Positions 50,512 through 59,704 of a stretch of DNA of 64,000 bases are shown piece after piece (position 1 is the first letter of the stretch; each line of letters begins with the position of its first letter). The notes below the pieces were generated by a model. That model saw nothing but the letters and a program-made list of their open reading frames with translations, ran no database searches and was not told the origin of the DNA. Source of the stretch: an uncultured Bacilli bacterium (GTDB taxonomy: Bacteria > Bacillota_I > Bacilli_A > RF39 > UBA660). A program made the translations under genes and the position numbers. The stretch spans positions 1 through 64,000 of the forward strand of contig CAKPNA010000001.1 in assembly GCA_934168275.1 (NCBI GenBank), in the 5' to 3' direction.

Positions 50512-52557
50512 TTATTTTTGTTTCTCCTTAGCTTCACGCATTGCTAAAGTTGCCTCGTTAATAGCATCATCTATTGTCTTAACATCATCAGTAATCATGC
50601 TATAACCAATAGTAGCTCCAAACTCATGTGGAAGTTCATTTAATTCTTTATTTAATTTTCTTATGTATTCTATTACTTTCTTCTCATCATATCCAACCAT
50701 ATATATTAAGAATTCATTACCATCTGTTCTAACAACATCACTATTTTCTTTTTGATTAACTATTAGAATACTAGCTGCTTTCTTAATAACATTATCCCCT
50801 TCTTCATGTCCATAATTATCATTAATATATTTAATATTATTTAAATCAATAATTAATATTGCTTGTGGATATATAACATTCTCATCCCACTTCTTAATAT
50901 TATAATTTAAATAATTTCTATTCTTTAAGGAAGTCATTATATCAATAAACTTATATTTATCTTCTTTAGTTAACTTAGTATTTTTCTTCTTTTTAGTACC
51001 CAATAATATTCCTACTACTACAACAATTACTACTCCAATACCTATTACTAAATACTTAATAACATTACCTAATAAACTAGTAGTATTGACAATAAAATCA
51101 GTATTATAATCATATCTAATATCTTTATAATCTATTGAAGATACATAATAATCAAATAATTTAGCAAACGTTCTATTCTTTTGAACATCTCTAATTGCAA
51201 AACGATATTCACTATCTAAACTATTCTCGTATACTACTTTATAATCAGATAATTTCTTATCTTTATAGTAAATATATGTGGCTTTATCCATTGCTACAAT
51301 AGCATTATTATCAATATTTCTAAGTAATTCATCAGTATTGTTATATGCTTTAGTAGCAATACTATTAACACTTAAATAATTATGTAAATATGTACCATTA
51401 ACAGTATATACTACTCTATCATATAAACTTCTAATTGAATTAACATTAATATTTTCTTTAGCTAATATAACATAATCTTCCGAAAATAAACTATCAGTTG
51501 TTAATATATCAACATTTAATCCACTAGTCGCATAATTAGCAAATACTACATCTACTAAGCCTGCTGATAAATCTTTTCTCAATGATGCAATATCTGGATA
51601 TGCTACTACTTTAAAGTTAACATCTGCTAATTCTTCAAAACCACTTAAATAGTTTGATAATGTTCCCACAAATTGCTTAGATACTGTATTTTCAAACGGC
51701 ATATTAATAACATACCCATATACATATTCTTGTGAATTATAATTTAACTTCTCTTCTTCAGTAATCTTTAAACCACTAAATATTGCATTTAATAAATTAC
51801 TCTTATAAGATTCAGTTAATTTATCTTTACTATATATCATAAAATACTTACGCATAATACTATATAAAGTATTATCATTAACAGTTAATACATACTTTCT
51901 ACTTATATCGCCATAATGATAGATAATATGTAAATCATTAGATAAGATATCTTCTAAATACATTATCTTAGGTATGATAATATAATCAACTTCTCCATCA
52001 TCAATTAAAGTAATTAAATTATCTATATTCTCACTAGGAGTATATGATATATTCTTAATATTAGATAAATAATAATTAACTGAAGACGTATCATCTGATA
52101 AAATACCCATCTTCTTATTACTTAAATCTTCTAATTTATTTATTGAAGAACTATTCTTACCTACTATTACATACTTATCTTCATATATAACAATATCTTT
52201 ATCTCCGGCTTTTTCATTACTCTTAAGAACCTTAAAAGCCACATTCTTATATCCATTAGGATTATTAGCAAAATAAGATACTTTATTAAACTTTATCTCA
52301 AAACTATCTGTAAAACTATCTAGAAAATCAAATATTACTCCTTCACCATTAATACCATATACCGGTACATCATTATAGACACTAACATCTATAATATTGT
52401 TAGTATTTTTATTTATCCAATTATTCTCTAATATTGAAAAACTAGAACTATCTTTCGTAAAATTTAAAATAAATATTACAAGTGCTACTATAAATACTAT
52501 TATAATTATTGATAATACTATTATTCTATTTGTCTTATTACTATTATTATTTTTCAT
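50512..52557 (-). CDS. Membrane protein with two solute-binding-like domains and a degenerate GGDEF domain
   Basis: This protein is about 681 aa, from the ATG at 52557 (AGGTGA upstream). An N-terminal membrane helix (about 12-31) is followed by two periplasmic-binding-protein-like modules (SBP_bac_3 type, about 40-270 and 275-475), a second helix (LGNVIKYLVIGIGVVIVVVV) and a GGDEF-like domain (DIMTSLKNRNYLN; ILIIDLNNIKYINDNYGHEEGD). The active-site motif reads RTDGNEF instead of R-x-G-G-D/E-E-F, losing the first Gly and the metal-binding acidic residue. It may bind nucleotide rather than make c-di-GMP. It overlaps nothing but lies 8 nt from the next gene. Confidence 0.85.
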   Translation of the reverse strand: MKNNNSNKTNRIIVLSIIIIVFIVALVIFILNFTKDSSSFSILENNWINKNTNNIIDVSVYNDVPVYGINGEGVIFDFLDSFTDSFEIKFNKVSYFANNPNGYKNVAFKVLKSNEKAGDKDIVIYEDKYVIVGKNSSSINKLEDLSNKKMGILSDDTSSVNYYLSNIKNISYTPSENIDNLITLIDDGEVDYIIIPKIMYLEDILSNDLHIIYHYGDISRKYVLTVNDNTLYSIMRKYFMIYSKDKLTESYKSNLLNAIFSGLKITEEEKLNYNSQEYVYGYVINMPFENTVSKQFVGTLSNYLSGFEELADVNFKVVAYPDIASLRKDLSAGLVDVVFANYATSGLNVDILTTDSLFSEDYVILAKENINVNSIRSLYDRVVYTVNGTYLHNYLSVNSIATKAYNNTDELLRNIDNNAIVAMDKATYIYYKDKKLSDYKVVYENSLDSEYRFAIRDVQKNRTFAKLFDYYVSSIDYKDIRYDYNTDFIVNTTSLLGNVIKYLVIGIGVVIVVVVGILLGTKKKKNTKLTKEDKYKFIDIMTSLKNRNYLNYNIKKWDENVIYPQAILIIDLNNIKYINDNYGHEEGDNVIKKAASILIVNQKENSDVVRTDGNEFLIYMVGYDEKKVIEYIRKLNKELNELPHEFGATIGYSMITDDVKTIDDAINEATLAMREAKEKQK

Positions 52558-52565
52558 ACTTTCAC

Positions 52566-53030
52566 CTAACTTTTTGTCCAACCGATAGTCTCAATCTTTG
52601 GATGTTTATAACCCATTACTATAAAGTGTTTCTCTTCTTCAGTCTCTTCAAAATCCTGTGTCAAAATATAACTAAAATCATAATAAGCAATTTCTTCTTC
52701 ACTATAGTTCTTTAAAGTAGCAGTTGCTATCTCCTTAGCTTTATCAATACTAGTTTCTTTCGTATAAATAATTGTTGTATATACAATTCTTCCCTGCAAT
52801 CTAACACTTACATCTTCCACTTCTGCATTCTCTTTAACACTATCTTTAACCTTATTATAAGTATCTTTACTTATAACTACATTCTCAATACCATCAAGTC
52901 GACGACCATACTTATCAGAAGTTGAAAAAATAAACATCTTAAAACAAGCTATAATCATTACTATCAATAGTATTAAAGCAAAACTCCCTACAATAAATAA
53001 GCCTTTGTGCTTTTCTATTAACCTTTTCAT
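52566..53030 (-). CDS. Hypothetical membrane-anchored protein (154 aa)
   Basis: One N-terminal membrane helix (GLFIVGSFALILLIVMIIACF) is followed by an extracytoplasmic alpha/beta domain: VVISKDTYNKVKDSVKEN, VSVRLQGRIVYTTIIY, AKEIATATLKNYSEEEIAYY. The arrangement recalls small envelope proteins with a BON- or ferredoxin-like fold, but I cannot name the family. It is co-transcribed with the GGDEF-type gene. Confidence 0.6.
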   Translation of the reverse strand: MKRLIEKHKGLFIVGSFALILLIVMIIACFKMFIFSTSDKYGRRLDGIENVVISKDTYNKVKDSVKENAEVEDVSVRLQGRIVYTTIIYTKETSIDKAKEIATATLKNYSEEEIAYYDFSYILTQDFEETEEEKHFIVMGYKHPKIETIGWTKS

Positions 53031-53110
53031 CTCAAATCCTCCAATATGATAATATTATACTATAAACATTTCTATTAATCAATTATATTTTAAAATTATA
53101 ATATCAAAGA

Positions 53111-53136
53111 AAAAATAATGCCACTACAGACATTAC
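53111..53136 (-). terminator. Terminator of the Spo0A-C-like gene
   Basis: On the minus strand TAATGTC / GGCATTA form a stem with a 6-nt loop, followed by TTTTTTC. Confidence 0.75.
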
Positions 53137-53140
53137 TTTC

Positions 53141-53671
53141 TTATCTCTTTTTATTTTTAGTTTGATCTCTATCATATAAATATTTAGCCATTTCTAACGA
53201 ATGATCATATATATCACCATCTTTATTATAACCAAATATTTCATGTTCAACACTTTTATTAATATGTTCTTTTTTACGTTCCAAAAAAGCACTATTAATA
53301 CGATTATGCATTGTTGTCGTTCCCATCGCATGTTCATTTCTTGCCAAATCAAAATAGAACTGTGAATATGGATTCTTCATAAGTCTTTGCAAATATGAAT
53401 AATACAAATTATAATCTTCACCATTTTCCATGGCATTATGCAAAAATATATAAGCCGCCATTACTACATCAGTAAGTAAATATGTCCCTTCCATCTCTAA
53501 ACTAAAACCTAAACTTTTTAATAAATCAAGAATTTCCATATTAAGTTCTTGCATTGGTGTTCTTTCATGACTTTTAACCACTTTTACATAATCATTTAAA
53601 TTATAAATTCTAGACATTACCTCTTTAGGCATAACATTCATAAACGCCGTTGTATCGTCTACATTTTCCAT
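53141..53671 (-). CDS. Spo0A C-terminal-domain-like protein without receiver (176 aa)
   Basis: Residues about 42-165 resemble the Spo0A effector domain: ILDLLKSLGFSLEMEGTYLL aligns with the Spo0A IGVPAHIKGYLYL segment, ARNEHAMGTTTMHNRINSAF with its recognition-helix region (TTASRVERAIRHAI), and EIFGYNKDGDIYDHSLEMA with its FGYT...NSEFIA end. The phospho-receiver domain is missing; only a short helical N-terminus precedes. It could be a DNA-binding protein for a 0A-box-like site, independent of the phosphorelay. I am moderately sure. Confidence 0.5.
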   Translation of the reverse strand: MENVDDTTAFMNVMPKEVMSRIYNLNDYVKVVKSHERTPMQELNMEILDLLKSLGFSLEMEGTYLLTDVVMAAYIFLHNAMENGEDYNLYYSYLQRLMKNPYSQFYFDLARNEHAMGTTTMHNRINSAFLERKKEHINKSVEHEIFGYNKDGDIYDHSLEMAKYLYDRDQTKNKKR

Positions 53672-53715
53672 ATAATCTTCCTCTCGTTTGATTTTATTCT
53701 TACATCCTAGTTTAA

Positions 53716-54306
53716 CTACTTAACTTTAAGTTTTCTAAAATAAGCTATTGAATATATTAAAGCTCCTAATCCAATTATCCATACCATGTATATAGCAGTA
53801 ACTCCTGTAGATGGATTCTCGGGTTCACTACTGCTAGGAGTACTTGATGATGGTGTACTACTAGAAGGTGTAGAACTGCTAGATGGAATACTTGATGATG
53901 GTCTAGAGCCATTACAATTCTTATTAGCAAGTGATGATCCTGCTAAACAATAATATGTTACATCGCTTGTATATACATGACTAGCTATATTATTACTAGT
54001 AATAGCCAATGTTTGACCACTTGAACCGGCGCATACTCCTGATGATCCAACATTGCACTTTGTTGTTGACCATGAATTACATATTCCGGAATAACTACCT
54101 GTACAATTAGCAACCTTACCATCAGGACCTGTCGTACATGTTAAACCACCACATAACTCATAACCTTCAGCACCTCTAAATGTTATTGTATATGTTCCGG
54201 CAGCATATGTTCCACCTGATTGAATACTTATAATTGCTACTAATGAACCAACCACTGCTACAATTCCCAAGATAATAGCTACAAGACTCTTTTTATTCTT
54301 ATCCAT
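53716..54306 (-). CDS. Sortase-type surface protein with Ser/Pro stalk
   Basis: This is about 196 aa from the ATG at 54306 (AAAGGAG at 9 nt). A signal/anchor helix (LVAIILGIVAVVGSLVAIISI) is followed by a short Cys-rich domain (about residues 40-120; CGGLTCTTGPDG, CNVGSSGVCAGSSG), then a Ser/Thr/Pro repeat stalk (SSSTP units). The C-terminal ENPSTG, a membrane helix and a basic tail (YFRKLKVK) make an LPXTG-like sorting signal. It is probably covalently fixed to the wall. The Cys-rich head is unusual. No sortase gene is present in this window. Confidence 0.75.
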   Translation of the reverse strand: MDKNKKSLVAIILGIVAVVGSLVAIISIQSGGTYAAGTYTITFRGAEGYELCGGLTCTTGPDGKVANCTGSYSGICNSWSTTKCNVGSSGVCAGSSGQTLAITSNNIASHVYTSDVTYYCLAGSSLANKNCNGSRPSSSIPSSSSTPSSSTPSSSTPSSSEPENPSTGVTAIYMVWIIGLGALIYSIAYFRKLKVK

Positions 54307-54371
54307 ATCAACATCTCCTTTATCTTTACTTAATAATACCACACTGATATTTTTTTGACAAGATGTTTATA

Positions 54372-56912
54372 TTATTTAATCTTATTTTTTAATTCATATA
54401 AAAAGTTAATTGCCTCTATTGGTGTCATCTCTAAAATATTCTTCTCTTTTATTAATTTTTCTACTTCACTAGGTTTATTTGTACTAAAGTCTAGTGGTAA
54501 ACTTTCTTGAACATATTTATCTCTCTTATTTTCTTTATTTTCATATACTTTTAATATTTCACTAGCTCTATTAATTACTGTCTCCGGAAGTCCTGCCAAC
54601 TTAGCAACATTAATACCATAACTCTTATCTACTGAACCGTCTATTACTTTATGTAAGAAGGTAATAGTATTGCCATCTTCATCTTCTTTAGCACTAACAT
54701 GTTTATTCTTTAATCCTTTTAAAGTCTTATCTAAACTAGTTAACTCATGATAATGGGTAGAAAATAAAGTCTTACAACCAATATTATTATTTATATATTC
54801 TAGTATTGCTTGCGCTAAACTCATTCCATCAAATGTTGCTGTACCTCTACCTAATTCATCAAATAATATTAAACTATTAGAAGTAGCATTCTTTATAGCA
54901 TTAGAAGCTTCCATCATCTCGACCATAAATGTTGATTCACCACTAACTAAATCATCACTAGCCCCAATTCTCGTAAATATCTGATCAAATATTGGTAAAC
55001 TAGCTTCTTTAGCCGGAACAAAACATCCTATCTGTGCCATAATAGCAATAATACCTAATTGACGCATATAAGTACTCTTACCAGCCATATTAGGACCCGT
55101 AATTAAAATAATATTAGTCTTACTATCCATTACTATATCATTAGCTACATAATTATCTTTAATAACTTTCTCTACTACCGGATGTCTTGACTCAATAATA
55201 TTAATTGTATTATCACTATTAATAGTAGGTCTTATATAATTATATTTATCACTTACCTGAGCAAAACTCTGTAATACATCTATCTCACTAATTATCTTAG
55301 CAATTCTCTGTAAAGTATCAATATAATCTTTAACTTTATCTCTAATTTCGATAAATAAATCATATTCCATATTAATAATCTTTTCTTCTGAAGATAGTAC
55401 TAAATCTTCTTTCTCTTTTAATATAGCATTAACATATCTCTCACAATTAGCTAAAGTCTGTTTTCTAATATAACCATACTCTTCTTTAACATCTTTAATA
55501 TTACCCTTACTAACTTCTATGTAATAACCAAATACTTTATTAAAACCTACTTTTAAATTTTTAATGCCTGTTCTTTCTCTTTCTTCTTCTTCAAATTTAC
55601 TAATAAAATCTTTACCACCACTACGTAAATCTTTTAATTCATCTAACTCTTTATTATAACCATCTTTAATTAAGTAGCCTTCTTTTAGTGTTATTGGAGC
55701 ATCTTCATTAATCGAAGTCTCTAATAACTCATATAAAGAAGATACATCATCTATCTCATGATAATTTAATTTCTTAAATATTTCATTTAATTCTGGAAAT
55801 ACTTTTAAAGAATTTTTTAATTGTAATAAATCTCTAGCATTAGCACTCCCTAAAGAAATCTTTCCACATAATCTCTCTAAATCATATACTTCATATAAAT
55901 AGTTACGTAAGTCTTCACATAATATAAATTCCTCTAATAATTTACTAACTATATCATATCTTTTTTCTATTTCTTTCTTATCTATTAAAGGTGACTCAAT
56001 AAAACTTTTAAGTCTTCTACTACCCATAGCAGTCTTAGTATTATCAAGTAACCATAATAATGAATACATTCTCTCATGATTACGCATACTCTCTGTTAGC
56101 TCTAAATTTCTCTTTGTATGCACATCCATCTTCATATAATCATTACTATTTATTATTGTCATCTCTTGAAAATGATTAACAGTTCTCTTTTGAATAACTA
56201 CTAAATAATATAATAAGTGTTTTAAAGCATCTATATATCTTTGATCAGTAATATTTTTATATATACTCTGATAATTATCATTATCTATAATATTATCATC
56301 AGTACTAATAGTTATATGATATTCTTTATTTAAGATATTAGTAATTGTTCTATCAATATTAGTAGGTACTATTACTTCTTTTAATGATAAAAATACTATC
56401 TGATTTATAACTTTATTAATATCATTATCTATTAATTTAAGATATACCTCACCCGTAGTTATATCAGCATAACATAATATATATAAATAACTATAAAACC
56501 CTAAATATCCAATAAAATTATTTTCTTTTTCATTTAACGAATTACTAGAAGTTATTGTTCCTGAAGATATTACCTCAACAACATCTCTTTTAACTATTCC
56601 TTTAGCTTGTTTAGGATCTTCTAACTGTTCACATATTGCTACTTTAAATCCTTTTTTTATTAATTTATCAATATAACTATCTACAGCATGATGTGGTACT
56701 CCACACATTGGTACTCTCTCATCTAACCCACAATTTCTTCCTGTTAAAGTTAACTCTAATTCATGAGAAGCTGTTATTGCATCCTCAAAGAACATCTCAT
56801 AAAAATCTCCTAAACGATAAAATAACAAGGTATCTTCATAATTATCTTTTAATTCTAAATAGTGTCTCATCATTGGAGCTACTTTATTTCTATCTACTTC
56901 ATTTCTCTGCAT
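54372..56912 (-). CDS. mutS: DNA mismatch repair protein MutS
   Basis: This 846-aa MutS has the mismatch-binding N-terminus FYRLGDFYEMFFEDA (the Phe-x-Glu motif in another spacing: DFYEMF). The ATPase Walker A is TGPNMAGKSTYMRQ near residue 600, followed by IFTRIGASDDLVSGESTFM, FDELGRGTATFDGMS and STHYHEL. It recognises replication mismatches. Its activity sets slippage rates at homopolymers such as the two G11 tracts in this window. No mutL is adjacent. Confidence 0.96.
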   Translation of the reverse strand: MQRNEVDRNKVAPMMRHYLELKDNYEDTLLFYRLGDFYEMFFEDAITASHELELTLTGRNCGLDERVPMCGVPHHAVDSYIDKLIKKGFKVAICEQLEDPKQAKGIVKRDVVEVISSGTITSSNSLNEKENNFIGYLGFYSYLYILCYADITTGEVYLKLIDNDINKVINQIVFLSLKEVIVPTNIDRTITNILNKEYHITISTDDNIIDNDNYQSIYKNITDQRYIDALKHLLYYLVVIQKRTVNHFQEMTIINSNDYMKMDVHTKRNLELTESMRNHERMYSLLWLLDNTKTAMGSRRLKSFIESPLIDKKEIEKRYDIVSKLLEEFILCEDLRNYLYEVYDLERLCGKISLGSANARDLLQLKNSLKVFPELNEIFKKLNYHEIDDVSSLYELLETSINEDAPITLKEGYLIKDGYNKELDELKDLRSGGKDFISKFEEEERERTGIKNLKVGFNKVFGYYIEVSKGNIKDVKEEYGYIRKQTLANCERYVNAILKEKEDLVLSSEEKIINMEYDLFIEIRDKVKDYIDTLQRIAKIISEIDVLQSFAQVSDKYNYIRPTINSDNTINIIESRHPVVEKVIKDNYVANDIVMDSKTNIILITGPNMAGKSTYMRQLGIIAIMAQIGCFVPAKEASLPIFDQIFTRIGASDDLVSGESTFMVEMMEASNAIKNATSNSLILFDELGRGTATFDGMSLAQAILEYINNNIGCKTLFSTHYHELTSLDKTLKGLKNKHVSAKEDEDGNTITFLHKVIDGSVDKSYGINVAKLAGLPETVINRASEILKVYENKENKRDKYVQESLPLDFSTNKPSEVEKLIKEKNILEMTPIEAINFLYELKNKIK

Positions 56913-56988
56913 ATTCTACTTCCTTTTACTTGTAATTATTATATAATTTAGAATATTACTTGTCAAATAAAAATAGTGCAATAAAACA

Positions 56989-57807
56989 CTATTCACTTAT
57001 ATGACTAGATAAGCCACTAATATTATATCCCTTATTCTTAATATAATTAATACTTATATCTAATTCATTAGTTATCTTATCATTAGATAAAAGTATTATA
57101 CTACCATTCTCTAAAGAACTCTTTATCTCTGTATAACCCCCTATAATACTAGGAAGAATAGTATACATATTACTACTAGAACATATATTTAATACCTTTA
57201 TATCTTTAGTAGAGGTTAAACAATATATTGGTTCATTATCCATCTTATTCTTAATAATATTATTAGATATTATTAAAGTATCCGGACTATATGGAATATA
57301 ACTATATACTTCATGTTCTTTTAATTCATTTAAAATAGCTATATTCTCCATCAAATAATTATATTCAATAAAAAAATTAATCTTAGCCTTCTTACTATTA
57401 GCTACTGACAATACTTTATTTAAATTAGTCTTACTATTTAAAGTTATTAATATTGCTACACTATCTTTCTTAGAATTAGCCTTCGTAATATACTTATCTA
57501 TATTATTAATTAAACTAACTTTAGGACTAACTACTTTATATTTAAATAGTGATTCATCTACTACTCCTACTTGCTTTAAATACTTATAAGTCTTTTCTAC
57601 ATCTAATACTCTTCCATTAATACCCGGTACTATTGTATCATCACTAATAGTAGCATCTATTGCCTCTATCTTATAATTATCTTCAATACTCTTTAACTTT
57701 ATCATAATCTCATCTTGATTATTAACTACATTCATAACTTTATCAGTATAGAAAAAACTAAATACAATAAGTGCTAATAATCCAATAGACTTTAATATAT
57801 TCTTCAT
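56989..57807 (-). CDS. Polysaccharide-deacetylase-like membrane-anchored protein
   Basis: This protein is about 272 aa, from the ATG at 57807 with AGAGG before it. One N-terminal membrane helix (KSIGLLALIVFSFFYTDKVM) is followed by an extracytoplasmic domain. The strands ILITLNSKTNLNKVLSVA, INFFIEYNYLMEN and VYSYIPYSPDTLIISNN follow a NodB-type (divergent deacetylase) order, but the usual His and Asp metal ligands are not seen, so the resemblance is only structural. It lies between mutS and surface protein B. Function unknown. Confidence 0.5.
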   Translation of the reverse strand: MKNILKSIGLLALIVFSFFYTDKVMNVVNNQDEIMIKLKSIEDNYKIEAIDATISDDTIVPGINGRVLDVEKTYKYLKQVGVVDESLFKYKVVSPKVSLINNIDKYITKANSKKDSVAILITLNSKTNLNKVLSVANSKKAKINFFIEYNYLMENIAILNELKEHEVYSYIPYSPDTLIISNNIIKNKMDNEPIYCLTSTKDIKVLNICSSSNMYTILPSIIGGYTEIKSSLENGSIILLSNDKITNELDISINYIKNKGYNISGLSSHISE

Positions 57808-57851
57808 ATCCACCTCTAATTAAATATATGCTTAAGGTTTAATGGTATTAT

Positions 57852-57878
57852 AAAAAGCCTCGTATTTTAAACGAGACT
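57852..57878 (-). terminator. Terminator of surface protein B
   Basis: On the minus strand GTCTCGT / ACGAGGC form a stem followed by TTTTTA, 15 nt past the stop codon. Confidence 0.8.
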
Positions 57879-57892
57879 TATTTGCTAAATTT

Positions 57893-59383
57893 TTATCTTA
57901 TTATATATGGACTAGTAGATGTACCATTTCCACTAGCAAGTACTGTGCCTTTCTTTAGAGATATTACAGGTCTTGTTATTCCTGAATAATAAACACCGCC
58001 ATCATTGCCTAGCAATTTACTATCATACCCAACATAAACCTCATTAGCAACCGAACCAGTAAATGTATATGGAGAAAAGCTCCAATACCAAATACCTAAA
58101 TGTAAATAAAAAGTACTATTATTTTTATCAAATACTGCCCCTGCGTATGCAGTTTCATCAGCCGTAATTAGACCAACCGGATATGTTAAAGCACCATTGC
58201 CATTACCAGTTTCCACCGTAAATTTATCTCTTACGTTTTGACACTTCAACGTTGGCTGTTTATTTGTATATAGTCTTGCATATGATCCAAAGTATATATT
58301 TGATCCGCTCTTTGTATAACTTCTATCATTACAAAATACTGTATCTTCTAATTGCGATGTATAACTTGTCATATTATTTTGATACCATTCATCTATTTTT
58401 GTTTTTATTGTTGAATCAGTAGTATTCGCTATATCATCAATACTACTTCCATACATATATCCTACATATTTAGCATTATCGGAACTAGAATTAAATGCAA
58501 ATCTGCTTATACTAGAATTATTACCTGTATTATTACACTGTCCATTTGTTGGATTACCATCATATATTAATTTAACTCCGCCCGTTTCAGTTGTTCTTAT
58601 TATTCTCCAACAAAAATTTGCAAATATCACCTTATTATCTACATTACCACGATAATAATACACAGGTATTCCACTGTCCGTATATGTTGTTATATAAATT
58701 CCGTCAGTGTTAGATTCTCCTGATGTTTTACTAAAATCTACAGTGGTTGCAACTGCCTTACTTTTTATATTGTAATATAAAGTATTAGGCTCTTCTAATG
58801 GTATATTGGTTATAGTTCTTAAATCAGGATTATTGCTAGACGTCCCTTTCATCTTAACAGCCAATGTACCTGATAAATTTTGTGTTTCTTCTTCATCTAG
58901 CCATATATATAAATAATATGTTTTTGTATAAATATTATTTGTTTTTATAATATTATCATAATCATTTTTAATTAGCCATATATCACTGCCTTGTGTTTTG
59001 TCTTTAAAGTTGCCATTAGCTACCATATCTAGAAGACAGCTAGAACTATTAGTTGTTAAAGCATATTTCATTGTAGAAGTCTTTAAACTATTGGATAGTG
59101 TTGCTACATTCATGCCAATACTAAATGACACTTTACCCCCTGATGTGTTAGTAGCTGTTGCAACTATCTTTTTCTTAATTGCATACTCACTAGTACATTT
59201 AGCTGGCATAAATGAGACATTAGTATTACCACCACCATCAATAGTCATCGTTAAATTTCCTGACTTTATCTGAGTAATATTAGTAGCTGTTGCACTTGCC
59301 GTAAAAGCTGCTAAGGTTCCTCCAAGACTTAGAAATATTATTGATATAATAAATAATGTTATATATATTCTTTTACTATTCAT
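57893..59383 (-). CDS. Surface protein B, SipW/TasA-type signal peptide (496 aa)
   Basis: This is a paralog of surface protein A (4558-6468). The signal region LFIISIIFLSLGGTLAAFTASA is of the SipW/camelysin type, and TNITQIKSGNLTMTIDGGG is shared almost word for word. The beta-rich half (to about residue 205), YYYRGNVDNKVIFANFCWR and PVGLITADETAYAGA are also common to both, as is the end (GNGTSTSPYIIR; in A GSGTATDPFVIG). It lacks the block of about 135 residues found in A. The leader with G11 tract and attenuator is duplicated with it. The two genes lie 51 kb apart in the same orientation. The protein is probably a secreted fibre subunit or adhesin. Confidence 0.85.
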   Translation of the reverse strand: MNSKRIYITLFIISIIFLSLGGTLAAFTASATATNITQIKSGNLTMTIDGGGNTNVSFMPAKCTSEYAIKKKIVATATNTSGGKVSFSIGMNVATLSNSLKTSTMKYALTTNSSSCLLDMVANGNFKDKTQGSDIWLIKNDYDNIIKTNNIYTKTYYLYIWLDEEETQNLSGTLAVKMKGTSSNNPDLRTITNIPLEEPNTLYYNIKSKAVATTVDFSKTSGESNTDGIYITTYTDSGIPVYYYRGNVDNKVIFANFCWRIIRTTETGGVKLIYDGNPTNGQCNNTGNNSSISRFAFNSSSDNAKYVGYMYGSSIDDIANTTDSTIKTKIDEWYQNNMTSYTSQLEDTVFCNDRSYTKSGSNIYFGSYARLYTNKQPTLKCQNVRDKFTVETGNGNGALTYPVGLITADETAYAGAVFDKNNSTFYLHLGIWYWSFSPYTFTGSVANEVYVGYDSKLLGNDGGVYYSGITRPVISLKKGTVLASGNGTSTSPYIIR

Positions 59384-59408
59384 ACTTATACACCCTTTCT
59401 TTACAAAT

Positions 59409-59460
59409 AAAAAACTACGATAAAAAGAGTCTAATTGCTTAAACTCTCTTTACCGTAGTT
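59409..59460 (-). terminator. Leader terminator (attenuator) upstream of surface protein B
   Basis: On the minus strand AACTACGGTA pairs with TATCGTAGTT, then AAGAGAGT with ACTCTTTT, followed by TTTT. Compared with the A copy three bases differ in the 5' arm, yet the stem is retained through a G-U pair and a new A-U pair. The loop is the same and contains the TAG that ends the alternative leader frame. Confidence 0.85.
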
Positions 59461-59488
59461 ATTATTATTTTTTAAACAAACAGTTGTA

Positions 59489-59548
59489 TTATTTGCCCCC
59501 CCCCCCAAGTAAACTTGGAGTTAACATATTATTAACTTTATTATCCAT
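59489..59548 (-). CDS. Leader peptide ORF with G11 tract (surface protein B)
   Basis: This 19-codon ORF (peptide MDNKVNNMLTPSLLGGGGK) starts at the ATG at 59548 after AGAAAGGAG. As in the A copy the G tract begins after codon 14, and in the present G11 state the ORF ends at TAA straight after it. In the G10/G13 frame it stays open to TAG in the terminator loop (59431-59433). The encoded peptides differ between copies, whereas the start-to-tract distance (42 nt) and stop positions are equal. Confidence 0.75.
   Translation of the reverse strand: MDNKVNNMLTPSLLGGGGK
59496..59506 (-). repeat. Homopolymeric G11 tract (contingency locus)
   Basis: This is the second 11-base G/C run of the window, at the same codon position of the leader ORF as in the copy upstream of surface protein A. 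Confidence 0.85.
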
Positions 59549-59611
59549 AATTATTAGCTCCTTTCTACTTGGAAGAAATACTTTGCTTGTTTATTTTCTT
59601 ACCTTAAGTTA

Positions 59612-59640
59612 ATTCTAGCACATTTCATATTTAAGTGCAA
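59612..59640 (-). promoter_or_regulatory. Promoter of the surface protein B leader
   Basis: TTGCAC, a 17-nt spacer, TAGAAT with extended TGC on the minus strand, about 65 nt before the leader ORF. Confidence 0.75.
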
Positions 59641-59656
59641 GTACAATTGATAAATA

Positions 59657-59691
59657 AAATAAAAAATAAGCAAGTACCATTATAGTACTTA
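59657..59691 (-). terminator. Terminator of pnp
   Basis: On the minus strand AAGTAC / GTACTT form a stem followed by GCTTATTTTTTATTTT. Confidence 0.7.
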
Positions 59692-59704
59692 CTAATTCTA
59701 TATA

